NCBI RefSeq assembly: GCF_026427595.1
Contig: NZ_CP101527.1
Location: forward strand, 248,001-312,000
Length of the DNA stretch: 64,000 nucleotides
Source of the DNA: Alkalimarinus sediminis
Lineage (GTDB): Bacteria > Pseudomonadota > Gammaproteobacteria > Pseudomonadales > Oleiphilaceae
Direction: 5' to 3'
The translations under genes and the position numbers were made by a program. Position 1 is the first letter of the stretch. Each line of letters begins with the position of its first letter. The notes beneath the pieces were generated by a model. That model did no database searches. It was given only the letters and a program-made list of their open reading frames with translations, and had not been told where the DNA came from. Below, piece after piece: positions 27,018 through 35,844 of this stretch.

Positions 27018-28319
27018 ATGAATCGTAGATATTTTTTAAAAGCACTGGCGGCAACAGGAATGAGTCTAAGTTTGCCGATTGTGAGTACACCACTGAGTGC
27101 CGCGGCAGATCCCAATCGTTTTTGGGTGATGGTAAACGCAAGCGGTGGGTGGGACCCCACAAGTCTGTGTGACCCAAAAGGCAATGCACTGCGTAGTGAT
27201 GGAAGAGGGCCGATTAATAACTTTGCTACAGCAGCGATCAGGACGGCTGGCAATATTAATTTTGCTCCCTATGCTGATACGATTACAGCACCGGCAGAAG
27301 ATACGTTGGCAGAGTTTTTTACCCGTCACTCAGGTCGAATGCAGGTTATTAATGGCATCGATACGGGTACTAATAGCCACTCCGTAGGTAGTCGGTTTGT
27401 CTGGAGTGGCAAGAGTGACATGGGTAACCCTAGTCTGGCCGCGATGATCGCAGCCTCAGCTGCGCCTAATAAAGCCATGTCATATATTAGTAATGGTGGT
27501 TACGACTTTACCGACTCAATTGTTAGTGCTTCGAGAGTTTCCGGCAGTGGTAACTTTAGCAAATTAGCATTCCCCAACGAGCCAAGCCCGGGTAACAGTG
27601 ATCGCTATTATGAAGATGGTGTGTATGACTTGATTCAGCAGGCGCAAATGGCAAGCTTGAGGCGACAAAGTGCTACCGAAGTGCTAGCTAAAAGGCGTAA
27701 AAAATTGAACGAGTTACTCTCTGCACGCTCCGGCACTGATAACCTCGATCAAATTGTTCAGAAACTACCGAGCCCTCTCTCTAGTGGTCTAAAAGGACAG
27801 GCCGAAATGGCGGCAGCAGCATTTGCTTCAGGCCTTTCGGTTTCGGCTAACTTAAATGTGGGTGGTTTTGATACCCATGGTAATCATGATAATCGACAAA
27901 CCAGTAGTCTCGATAACTTGCTCGATGGCGTAAACCATCTGTGGGCAGAGCTAGAGCGTCAAGGTATTCAAGATCGTACCACGATTATGATCGGCTCCGA
28001 CTTTGGCCGAACACCTTTTTACAACGGTTACACTCGAAACTCCGGTGATGTCACCGGTACGGGGGGTAAGGATCATTGGAATGTGACTAGCGTCATCGTG
28101 ATGGGTGCAGGTATTACCGGCAATCGCGTCATCGGTGGAACAGATGACCTATTTAATGCCCGTAAGGTTAACCCCTCGACACTAGCCTTCGATGATAATG
28201 GTATCTTAATTACACCCGCTCATATTCATAAAGCATTAAGGCGAGCGACAGGGTTGGCCGGCACTGAGCTAGACCGGCTGTATCCAGTCGCTGTTGATGA
28301 TATCCCTCTATTTACATAA
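27018..28319 (+). CDS. Tat-exported DUF1501 protein
   Basis: The 433-residue protein starts MNRRYFLKALAATG, a twin-arginine (RRxFLK) signal, with a likely cleavage near PLSAAA. DUF1501 features follow: GGFDTHGNHDNRQ, a GSDFGRTPFYNG motif, and GGKDHWNVTSVIVMGAG. The fold resembles alkaline phosphatase/sulfatase, but no reaction is established. Tat export implies folding or cofactor loading in the cytosol. An AAGGAG site precedes the ATG, 25 bases after the cytochrome-like lipoprotein gene, its usual partner. Confidence 0.85.
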   Translation: MNRRYFLKALAATGMSLSLPIVSTPLSAAADPNRFWVMVNASGGWDPTSLCDPKGNALRSDGRGPINNFATAAIRTAGNINFAPYADTITAPAEDTLAEFFTRHSGRMQVINGIDTGTNSHSVGSRFVWSGKSDMGNPSLAAMIAASAAPNKAMSYISNGGYDFTDSIVSASRVSGSGNFSKLAFPNEPSPGNSDRYYEDGVYDLIQQAQMASLRRQSATEVLAKRRKKLNELLSARSGTDNLDQIVQKLPSPLSSGLKGQAEMAAAAFASGLSVSANLNVGGFDTHGNHDNRQTSSLDNLLDGVNHLWAELERQGIQDRTTIMIGSDFGRTPFYNGYTRNSGDVTGTGGKDHWNVTSVIVMGAGITGNRVIGGTDDLFNARKVNPSTLAFDDNGILITPAHIHKALRRATGLAGTELDRLYPVAVDDIPLFT

Positions 28320-28342
28320 ACATGGCCCGATTGGAGAGTCAT

Positions 28343-28855
28343 ATGTTGAAGTTAAAATTATTAGCACCGCTAACACTATTGCTTACGCTTATGGTGAGCA
28401 ACAGCTGGGCAGAAACTCAAGAAGAGAAAGCACCTGCTTTTAGCTTGCCAGATCTCTACTCTGGAGAACTCCAAAACTTGGAGCAATATCGTGGCAAAGT
28501 CGTCTACCTCGATTTTTGGGCCTCTTGGTGTGGGCCTTGTCGTCAGTCGTTGCCGTTATTAAATACATTAAGAGATGAGCTAGGAAAAGATAAGTTTGAA
28601 GTAGTCGCCATCAACTTGGATGAGAACCCTGAAGATGGTAAACGATTCTTAGAAAAATACCCTGTTGGGTACCCAGTGTTAACAGATACCACTGGTGATA
28701 CACCACAAAAATATCAGCTAACCGGTATGCCCACCTCATATATCATTGACCAAAAAGGCAATATAAGAGGGGCACACCAAGGGTTTCGAACGGGTGATAT
28801 AGACAAAATACGTGAAGCCGTTAAAAAACTCATTCAGGAAGGAGATAACTCATGA
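28343..28855 (+). CDS. TlpA-like periplasmic thioredoxin
   Basis: The 170-residue exported thioredoxin-fold protein has a signal peptide (cleavage likely after SWA at 23) and the active site WCGPC with Cys63 and Cys66. FSLPDLYSGELQNLEQYRGK and MPTSYIIDQKGNIRGAHQGF with a cis-Pro are typical of TlpA/ResA. It probably reduces cysteines in partner proteins, perhaps the haem CxxCH sites or the CGC tail of the next gene product. A GGAGAG site supports this start. Its stop overlaps the next start (ATGA). Confidence 0.88.
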   Translation: MLKLKLLAPLTLLLTLMVSNSWAETQEEKAPAFSLPDLYSGELQNLEQYRGKVVYLDFWASWCGPCRQSLPLLNTLRDELGKDKFEVVAINLDENPEDGKRFLEKYPVGYPVLTDTTGDTPQKYQLTGMPTSYIIDQKGNIRGAHQGFRTGDIDKIREAVKKLIQEGDNS

Positions 28856-29064
28856 ACATAAAAATATTGCTGCTTCCTATTTTATTGTCATCGCTATGGG
28901 GTTGCACCACGGTTCAGCCTTGGGAGCGTGGAGACTTGGCAAAAAAAGAGATGGCTTGGGACCCAGACCCGATGAGGTCTGCATTACGGGATCATGTCTA
29001 CTTTAGTAAAGAGGGCTCATCGGGTGGCGCGAGTTCAGGTGGAGGGGGTTGCGGTTGTAACTAA
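28852..29064 (+). CDS. DUF4266 lipoprotein with Gly-rich Cys tail
   Basis: A 70-residue lipoprotein. The lipobox LWGC gives Cys18. The conserved DUF4266 body is VQPWERGDLAKKEMAWDPDP followed by ALRDHVYFSKE, and the tail is a flexible Ser/Gly stretch ending GGGGCGCN with Cys67 and Cys69. A strong AGGAAGGAG site precedes the start, which overlaps the TlpA gene by four bases. The tail contains SSGGASSG, which resembles the Ser/Thr-Gly-Ala-Ser/Thr sites that ApbE flavinylates. Function is unknown; TlpA and ApbE in the same operon are likely partners. Confidence 0.85.
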   Translation: MNIKILLLPILLSSLWGCTTVQPWERGDLAKKEMAWDPDPMRSALRDHVYFSKEGSSGGASSGGGGCGCN

Positions 29065-29111
29065 ACCTTAACCAATAAAACACCTGAATCAAAACTTAAA
29101 AGGTATTACCC

Positions 29112-30317
29112 ATGATTGCCAAAACAAATGAAAAGAGGCCACAAGAGGCTTCAAGCAACTCCCGAGCATTAAACGCGTTAACCAGCGCAGCGTTGGCGAT
29201 ACCGGGCATGGCTATCACTGCTGTGTCAAACAATGCCCATGCTGATGCACCACCCATTAACACTGAAGTGGGCTATCGTTACTCCCATTATCAAGAAGAA
29301 GACCTTCCCCAGAGCGATGTGGCGAGCGGTAGTACACAACGTTACGACATCGATGTTCACCAGTTTAGAGTGTTAACGCCGGTGGGTGAAAATTATGCGG
29401 TTGATGCCACATTCGACTATGAGACCATGAGTGGCGCTTCCCCTTACGGTACAGTCTCTGATGCCGATGGTAACCCGCTGCTAGTGATGAGTGGTGCGAG
29501 TATTGAAGATACGCGGATGGACTTAAATGTGAAAACTACGCGTTTCTACGAGAGCGGAACGGCATCAGTTATCGGAGGTTATTCAACTGAGGATGACTAT
29601 GAAGCCTTTAATGTGGGATTTGAAGGTACAGTCGATGTTAACGACAAAATGACCACCTTGATGGGAGGTATTGGTTACTCAGATGACACCATTACCCCCA
29701 CTCAAGCCCCGGGTTTTAACCGCGTAACCAATGAAAGTAAATATACTGCCGCAACCTTTATCGGTGTAGCTCAGGTCATAAATGCGCAGTCAGTTTTTCA
29801 GACCAGTCTCAATTATGGCTATAGTGATGGATACTTGTCTGATCCATATAAACTGGTTGATCAACGCCCCAATACACGCTCATCAATCGCCTGGAATAAC
29901 CGATATCGTTACTACCTAGGTGATCTTGATGCGGCGGTGCATGCCGACTACCGATTGTATATGGATGACTGGGATATGGTGTCTCACACTATGGCGTTCG
30001 AGTGGCATCAGAATGTAGACCCAAACTTGAGAGTGGTTCCTTCAATCAGGTATTACTCTCAGAGTCAGGTTGATTTCTATACCCCTATTGATATGCCCGC
30101 CCAGCCCGGAGACAAATCCTCTGATTATCGACTGTCACCTTTTGGCGCGGTTACATTTGGTTTATCTGCCATTGCTCACAGCTATAACTGGAAAGTGATC
30201 GTCAGCGCTGAGCGCTATGTCGCTGATGGCGACTTGGCATTAGGTACGGTAGAAAAGGAGCATCCAGGGTTATTGCAATATACGCTAGTCACGCTAGGCT
30301 TTGACTATTCGTTCTAG
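29112..30317 (+). CDS. DUF3570 outer-membrane beta-barrel protein
   Basis: The 401-residue protein has an unusually late signal sequence, with cleavage likely after NAHA at 44. The rest is made of alternating amphipathic strands with many Tyr, Asp and Thr residues, and ends LVTLGFDYSF with the terminal Phe typical of barrels. GYRYSHYQEEDLPQ and VHQFRVLTPVGENYAVDATFDYE are DUF3570 features. It is preceded by AAGG and lies between the DUF4266 and ApbE genes, an arrangement seen in other gammaproteobacteria. The role may be a pore for the redox module; unproven. Confidence 0.85.
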   Translation: MIAKTNEKRPQEASSNSRALNALTSAALAIPGMAITAVSNNAHADAPPINTEVGYRYSHYQEEDLPQSDVASGSTQRYDIDVHQFRVLTPVGENYAVDATFDYETMSGASPYGTVSDADGNPLLVMSGASIEDTRMDLNVKTTRFYESGTASVIGGYSTEDDYEAFNVGFEGTVDVNDKMTTLMGGIGYSDDTITPTQAPGFNRVTNESKYTAATFIGVAQVINAQSVFQTSLNYGYSDGYLSDPYKLVDQRPNTRSSIAWNNRYRYYLGDLDAAVHADYRLYMDDWDMVSHTMAFEWHQNVDPNLRVVPSIRYYSQSQVDFYTPIDMPAQPGDKSSDYRLSPFGAVTFGLSAIAHSYNWKVIVSAERYVADGDLALGTVEKEHPGLLQYTLVTLGFDYSF

Positions 30318-30363
30318 GTAAACAGCCTAGAGACTCGTTCTAACTACTGACATGTGAACGCTA

Positions 30364-31272
30364 ATGCCACAATGCTCAAGATACCACTTTCGCTTTAAAG
30401 CAATGGGAGGTCCCTGCTCTATACAGTTGTATGCGGATAGTGAAAACGCAGCCTCTCTTCATGCTAAATCTGCAATGGATGAAGTGTATCGATTAGAGGC
30501 AAAATACTCTCGTTATCGTGAAGACAGTGTGATTAGCCAAATTAATCGTGTAGCGATAGCCGGAGGGGATATCGACGTTGATCAAGAGACCGCAGGGCTG
30601 CTCAATTACGCTGATGCAGTATGGCAAGAGAGCGAAGGTCTGTTTGATGTTACCTCAGGCGTGCTTAGGCAAGTGTGGGATTTTAAGTCGGGTCAACTAC
30701 CCTTACAAAGTCAATTGGACGTTATTCTTCAACGTATTGGTTGGGATAAACTGATCTGGAAGGAGGGCCGTTTAAGCTTTCCGTTAGCCGGAATCGAGCT
30801 TGATTTTGGTGGTATTGTTAAAGAGTATGCCTGCGATAGGGTTCGAAGTATTTGTGTTGCAAGAGGTATACAGCATGGATTAATCGAACTCGGTGGCGAC
30901 ATTAGTGCAATTGGCCCGCACCCAGACGGCAAGCCTTGGATGGTGGGCATAAGGGCTCCTAGAAAACCTGACCAACCTATTGCTATGGTGCCATTAGATA
31001 GAGGCGGGCTTGCCAGTAGTGGTGATTATGAACGTTTTATGTTGATTAATGATAAGCGTTATAGTCACCTACTCAACCCAATTACCGGGTGGCCGGTTGA
31101 GTCCTTGGCAAGCGTCACAGTGATTGCCGAGCAGTGCGTGGTGGCAGGCTCTGCCACAACGGTTGCAATGTTAAAAGGTGATCAAGGTCTGGCGTGGCTA
31201 ACCTCTCTTGGCTTGCCTTATATGGCCATCGGGCGTGACGGACAGCAGTATGGCGACATTGCCACAAACTGA
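30364..31272 (+). CDS. ApbE-like FAD:protein FMN transferase
   Basis: ApbE covalently attaches FMN from FAD to Thr or Ser of exported proteins. The 302-residue protein has FKAMGGPCSIQLYA, GLFDVTSGVLRQVWDF, LDFGGIVKEYACDRV at 147-160, LIELGGDISAIGP and SHLLNPITGWPVES. In place of the usual Asp in the metal-binding A-D-x-x-A-T block it has AGSATT at 261-266 (Gly262). No signal peptide or lipobox is evident, so its location is uncertain. It closes the redox operon; no known NqrC- or RnfG-type acceptor is nearby. Confidence 0.85.
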   Translation: MPQCSRYHFRFKAMGGPCSIQLYADSENAASLHAKSAMDEVYRLEAKYSRYREDSVISQINRVAIAGGDIDVDQETAGLLNYADAVWQESEGLFDVTSGVLRQVWDFKSGQLPLQSQLDVILQRIGWDKLIWKEGRLSFPLAGIELDFGGIVKEYACDRVRSICVARGIQHGLIELGGDISAIGPHPDGKPWMVGIRAPRKPDQPIAMVPLDRGGLASSGDYERFMLINDKRYSHLLNPITGWPVESLASVTVIAEQCVVAGSATTVAMLKGDQGLAWLTSLGLPYMAIGRDGQQYGDIATN

Positions 31273-31372
31273 TCATGGTTGATATTTTAATTGAGCCAAT
31301 CCGTGCTATGTTTAAAGGAAATGATTGGCACCACGATCGCAAAAAATATAAACACAACGGATGTTAAATAAT

Positions 31373-32116
31373 ATGATCACGGTTTTTCAGTACCCTAGAT
31401 TACTGGGTATTCCCAATATGAGCCCATTCTGCTTGAAGTTGGAAGCATGGCTTAGAATGGTGGGTATAAAATACGATATTCGAGAAGTAGCAGACCCGCG
31501 AAAAGGACCCAAAGGCAAACTCCCATTTATTAAGGATGATGAGTTAGAAATTGCAGATACTTCGATGATTATTGATTATCTCAAGAAACAACATAGCATT
31601 CAGATAGATGATCACCTCTCAGCCTCAGACCGAGCGATAGCGCTAGCGTTTGAACGCATGCTAAGTGAGCACCTTTATTGGGCGCTACTCTATAACCGAT
31701 GGGTGGATGATAACTGGGTGAAAACAAAAGAGGCACTTTTCTCAACATTACCTGCAGTGTTAAAAGGTATCGTACCAGCTGTAGCCCAGAAGAATATTAA
31801 AAATGAGCTAGATGGTCAGGGTATGGGGCGCCATAGCCGTGAAGAGATCTATGACTTTGCTAATCAAGACCTTAAAGCTATTTCAGACTTTCTCGCTGAT
31901 AAACCTTACTTAATGGGCGATAAACCCTCAACGGTTGATGCGACACTATATGCGTTCTTGTGCAATATATTAGAAGTACATCTGCGTAGCCCAATGAAAG
32001 ATTATTTACATAAATGTAAAAACCTCCTGGCGTATAACGAGCGAATGGGGCAGCAGTTATTTCCTGACTTTTTTAAGCTGGATGAGAGTGATGAAGCGTG
32101 GTCAACAGAGCACTAA
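31373..32116 (+). CDS. glutathione S-transferase family protein
   Basis: The 247-residue protein has a thioredoxin-like N-terminal domain (VFQYPRLLGIPNMSPFCLKLEAWLRM, then KGKLPFIKDDELEIADTSMIIDYL with the cis-Pro and Ser for glutathione) and an all-helical C-terminal domain ending in DKPSTVDATLYAFLCNIL. It resembles the metaxin/Fax-like GST subgroup more than detoxifying GSTs. The start could be four codons upstream; neither start is clearly better. Confidence 0.82.
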   Translation: MITVFQYPRLLGIPNMSPFCLKLEAWLRMVGIKYDIREVADPRKGPKGKLPFIKDDELEIADTSMIIDYLKKQHSIQIDDHLSASDRAIALAFERMLSEHLYWALLYNRWVDDNWVKTKEALFSTLPAVLKGIVPAVAQKNIKNELDGQGMGRHSREEIYDFANQDLKAISDFLADKPYLMGDKPSTVDATLYAFLCNILEVHLRSPMKDYLHKCKNLLAYNERMGQQLFPDFFKLDESDEAWSTEH

Positions 32117-32177
32117 TGTGCTCTGTTGAACTGTCTAATCGAATTACCTTTTCAGATGTTAACCTTATAAATAAGTG

Positions 32178-34076
32178 TTAATCCTCTAAATAGGTGTAGC
32201 CACTTAAACCATGCTCCAACTCTTGGAGAAGCGTGGCTTTTTTGTCTACCGGCAGGTCGCTATTGGTCAGCTGTTGCTGGTAGGCGTGTAGCAGAGTGGT
32301 GGGGTCAAAGTTAACATAGCGAAGTACCTTATCTACCGTATCGCCCTTGATAGGGTGCTGAATAATCACCTCGTTATCCTGTCCAATCGCAATATCTACC
32401 GAGTCTGTATCGCCAAACAGGTTATGCATATCGCCGAGAATTTCTTGATAAGCACCGGTTAAGAAAAAGCCGAGCATAAACGGCCCATCTTTTGGATAAG
32501 GTGGCAGAGGCAGGGTGGTTTCGATTCCATCTTCGTTAACGTATTGATCAATTCTTCCATCAGAGTCGCAGGTAATATCCTGAATCACTACCCGTGTCTC
32601 ATCTGCTTGGTTCAGCCCTTCTAGTGGCAAAACTGGAAATATCTGACTAATACCCCAAACATCCGGTAACGATTGAAATAGCGAGAAGTTAACGAATAGC
32701 TTATCGGCTAATTTCTCATTCAACTCATCTAAAATTTCTTGGTGTGCTCGGTTTTCTTGTCGTAGGCGTTGGCGGACTAGCATACAAGTAGCGATGTAGA
32801 TCTGCTCTGCTTGTGCCCTGTGTTGAAGGTTTACGATACCGTGAGCGAACATACTATGAACATCTGACATCGCATGACAGGCGTCATGATAGATTTCTAA
32901 AATAGAGCGTTTACTATTAGCCAAAGTAAGGATGTTATAGTCGTTCCACAGGTCTTTTAAAGGTGCGGGCGCACTCTCTTCAGGCTCCTCTAGTGACTGG
33001 TATTCTGGTGACTCAACGTCAATAACATCTGCCACTAATACTGCATGGTGAGCAGTCAACGCGCGGCCGGATTCGCTAATAATATTAGGGTGAGGAAGCC
33101 CGGTTCTTTCGCACTCCTCTTTAAATGTGTGAATAACGTTGTAGGCGTACTCAGCAATGCTGTAGTTAATAGAGCAACTGCTACGAGATCGTGTACCTTC
33201 ATAATCGATACCTAATCCCCCGCCAACATCAACGGTTGTGATGGGCGCACCTAGCTCTCTTAGTTGACTATAGAAGCGGGAGCATTCGCCTAAACCTGTC
33301 TGTATATCTCGGATATTGGCGATTTGAGAGCCCAAGTGAAAGTGTAGCAATTTGAGCGAATCTAATGCGTTGTGCTCTTTAAGGGTTGCAACCACGTCGA
33401 GTACTTGGCGGGCCGATAGACCGAATTTAGACTTTTCGCCGCCAGTGTTCTGCCACTTTCCTTTACCAATAGTCGAGAGTCTCGCTCTTAGGCCAATAAG
33501 AGGGGTAACATTTAGATTTTTTGATTCTTCTAGTATCAGGGCGAGTTCAGACCTTTTTTCAACCACAATAAATACGTTATGACCTAGCTTTTGTCCTATT
33601 AATGCCAGGCGAATATATTCACGGTCTTTGTAACCGTTGCATACAATGGTAGAACCAGGCTGTTTAGAGAGTGCCAACACCGCCATTAGCTCCGGTTTAC
33701 TGCCAGCTTCTAAACCTACTTGATTACGACTTGCTGCTGGCTCGGAGCGAATAATCTCCTCAACCACTCGTCGCTGTTGGTTAACCTTAATAGGGTAAAC
33801 AATTGTGTAGCGACCTTGGTAGTCGTGCTGCTCTGCGACCTGGTTAAATGCATCACACACACTATTTACTCGGTCGTGCAATATCTCATTAAACCGAATG
33901 AGTATGGGGGTCTGTAGTTGATGCTGCTTTAATCGCTCAACCAGCTTTTTTAGGTTGATCTGTAAACCGTCATTGTGGCGGTGAGGCTTAATAACCACAT
34001 CACCTTGAGGGTCTACATCGACGTAGCCTTCACTCCAATAAGGAAGGCTATACTTGCCGTGGGTGCTTTCTTTCAT
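32178..34076 (-). CDS. speA: biosynthetic arginine decarboxylase
   Basis: SpeA makes agmatine from arginine, the first step of putrescine and spermidine synthesis. The PLP lysine is Lys97 in YPIKVNQQRR. VDVGGGLGIDYEGTRS and HAVLVADVIDVESPEY are fold III decarboxylase features, and the length of 632 is standard for SpeA. AAGGA precedes the ATG. It is transcribed away from speE 200 bases further on; together they give a polyamine locus. Confidence 0.95.
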   Translation of the reverse strand: MKESTHGKYSLPYWSEGYVDVDPQGDVVIKPHRHNDGLQINLKKLVERLKQHQLQTPILIRFNEILHDRVNSVCDAFNQVAEQHDYQGRYTIVYPIKVNQQRRVVEEIIRSEPAASRNQVGLEAGSKPELMAVLALSKQPGSTIVCNGYKDREYIRLALIGQKLGHNVFIVVEKRSELALILEESKNLNVTPLIGLRARLSTIGKGKWQNTGGEKSKFGLSARQVLDVVATLKEHNALDSLKLLHFHLGSQIANIRDIQTGLGECSRFYSQLRELGAPITTVDVGGGLGIDYEGTRSRSSCSINYSIAEYAYNVIHTFKEECERTGLPHPNIISESGRALTAHHAVLVADVIDVESPEYQSLEEPEESAPAPLKDLWNDYNILTLANSKRSILEIYHDACHAMSDVHSMFAHGIVNLQHRAQAEQIYIATCMLVRQRLRQENRAHQEILDELNEKLADKLFVNFSLFQSLPDVWGISQIFPVLPLEGLNQADETRVVIQDITCDSDGRIDQYVNEDGIETTLPLPPYPKDGPFMLGFFLTGAYQEILGDMHNLFGDTDSVDIAIGQDNEVIIQHPIKGDTVDKVLRYVNFDPTTLLHAYQQQLTNSDLPVDKKATLLQELEHGLSGYTYLED

Positions 34077-34302
34077 TGGTGTCCTTGATAAAAGAATCGT
34101 AATCTATGCACTGATTATAGTTAGCAAAATATTGTTGGCGAATTATAGATGGAAACAAAGATGTAATCATCGTTTTGTTCTGCCTTAACGATTGTTTGGC
34201 TTTGGCTCAAGAATAGTAGCTAGACAAGGTATTTGGGATTAGAATAGCGGCGCGTTATCAGCGCTAATCATTAAACAACTTTTGGTGAGTCAGGAGAGCC
34301 AA

Positions 34303-35169
34303 ATGATGAACAATTTACCATCAGGGTGGTTTACAGAAGAGTTTCAAAATGAAGGCACTGCGTTCTCTTTAAAAATTAAAGAGAAGCTTCATGATGAAAA
34401 AAGTGAATACCAACATATAGAGATCTACTCAACAGAGACATTTGGTAATTTGATGGTTATTGATGGCTGTGTCATGCTGACCGAGCGCGATAACTTTTTA
34501 TATCACGAAATGATGACTCATCCAGCGTTGTTTACCCACGCAAACCCCGAAAAAGTGGTCGTTATTGGGGGCGGTGACTGTGGCACTTTAAAAGAGGTGC
34601 TTAAACACCCCGGAGTAAAAGAAGCGTGGCAGGTTGAAATTGATGAGCTAGTGACCCGTATGGCAGAGCGTTACTTTCCTGACCTTTGTTCATCGAACCA
34701 AGACCCTCGAGCTAATTTCTTTTTTGGCGATGGTATTAAGTGGATGTCTGATGTTGTACCAGGCTCGATTGATGTCATTATCGTCGATTCGACAGACCCA
34801 GTTGGCCCCGCAGAAGGGTTGTTCGCGGTGGATTTCTATCGTAATTGCATGCTCGCACTAAAAGAGGGGGGGATTCTTGTACAGCAGAGTGAATCTCCGC
34901 TATTACACAGTAAAACCATCATTAAGTCTGTGCATCAAGATATGAAAAAAGCAGGTTTTGACCAGGTTCACACGCTGCCATTTCCACAGCCGGTTTATCC
35001 TACTGGTTGGTGGAGTGCGACGATGGCTAGCAAGCAGAAGCCATTGACCTGTTTTAGAGAGGAGGATGCTCAGCAAAAACCTTTCGTGACTCAATATTAC
35101 AATAAAGATATTCACCGTGGCGCGTTAGCCGTTCCTGAGTTTATGAAAGTAGACCTCGATCTAGACTAG
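34303..35169 (+). CDS. speE: polyamine aminopropyltransferase (spermidine synthase)
   Basis: SpeE transfers the aminopropyl group of decarboxylated SAM to putrescine. The nucleotide motif is VVIGGGDCGTLKEVLKHP; the catalytic aspartate sits in VDSTDPVGPAEGLF. PQPVYPTGWWSATMASK is the C-terminal family block. A clear AGGAGAG site points to the ATG seven codons inside the open frame, giving 288 residues. Divergent from speA. Confidence 0.95.
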   Translation: MMNNLPSGWFTEEFQNEGTAFSLKIKEKLHDEKSEYQHIEIYSTETFGNLMVIDGCVMLTERDNFLYHEMMTHPALFTHANPEKVVVIGGGDCGTLKEVLKHPGVKEAWQVEIDELVTRMAERYFPDLCSSNQDPRANFFFGDGIKWMSDVVPGSIDVIIVDSTDPVGPAEGLFAVDFYRNCMLALKEGGILVQQSESPLLHSKTIIKSVHQDMKKAGFDQVHTLPFPQPVYPTGWWSATMASKQKPLTCFREEDAQQKPFVTQYYNKDIHRGALAVPEFMKVDLDLD

Positions 35170-35194
35170 TCACACCGAAACCAGTTGCGTTATA

Positions 35195-35229
35195 AAAAAC
35201 GGCTTTGTCACTTAGGCAAGGCCGTTTTT
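35195..35229 (+). terminator. speE terminator
   Basis: The arms aaaacggctttg and caaggccgtttt pair over 12 bases with one wobble around an 8- to 9-base loop and are followed by T residues. It lies 26 bases beyond the speE stop. Confidence 0.85.
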
Positions 35230-35437
35230 GCTTTGTGGGTAACGTTTTTTTGTACCCCATTTATTTCACATAATTTTACTAATCTCAATTGGCTATATAA
35301 TCAGCTAGGGTTAGTGACTAACAGTCTATTCTGCTGCACAAATACACCTATACTCAATTTATCACATCTAATAAAGCGCTGACCGGTAATATCAGGTTGA
35401 TGTGCCTAGTCAAATACCCTGTTTAACGAGGTGTCTT

Positions 35438-35629
35438 ATGGTGGTCAGATCAGGTGAAAAAATAAAAACATGGTTTCGTAGTGATCGATTTTTATGTGTT
35501 AATGAGCAGTGGTTTTTTGTGACTCGAGAACTCACACAAGAAGGGCCATTTGATAATCGAGAAGAGGCTCGCTTGGAATTGAACCTATATATCCGGCATG
35601 CCAATGAGAGTTGGAGTTCACCGCTTTAG
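35438..35629 (+). CDS. DUF6316 family small protein
   Basis: A 63-residue protein, VRSGEKIKTWFRSDRFLCVN then EQWFFVTRELTQEGPFDNREEARLELNLYI. The pattern Arg-Ser-Asp-Arg-Phe, Trp-Phe-Phe-Thr-Arg-Glu and Gly-Pro-Phe followed by an Ala-rich helix is typical of the small DUF6316 proteins of Pseudomonas relatives. GAGG precedes the ATG. Function unknown. Confidence 0.72.
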   Translation: MVVRSGEKIKTWFRSDRFLCVNEQWFFVTRELTQEGPFDNREEARLELNLYIRHANESWSSPL

Positions 35630-35757
35630 GGGAGGCACGCTAGCGTAGCCATTGGCTGCAATCAATTAAATGGCAGGAACGACCAATAGAATGGCAAGTC
35701 ATAAATCGCTATTGAGAGTTGAGGTAGTGACGGTGTCTATTAACAGAGTTCCAAACT

Positions 35758-35783
35758 AAAAAAGGCGCCTCGAGAGGCGCCTT
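35758..35783 (-). terminator. glnK-amtB operon terminator
   Basis: The palindrome aaggcgcctc / gaggcgcctt forms a very GC-rich stem, and on the minus strand it is followed by a run of U (six A on plus at 35758-35763). It lies about 60 bases after the amtB stop. Confidence 0.9.
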
Positions 35784-35844
35784 AATCATAAATCAAACGG
35801 TTAATACCATCGATTTACTGGATGTTGAACTATTTGTTACTAAT

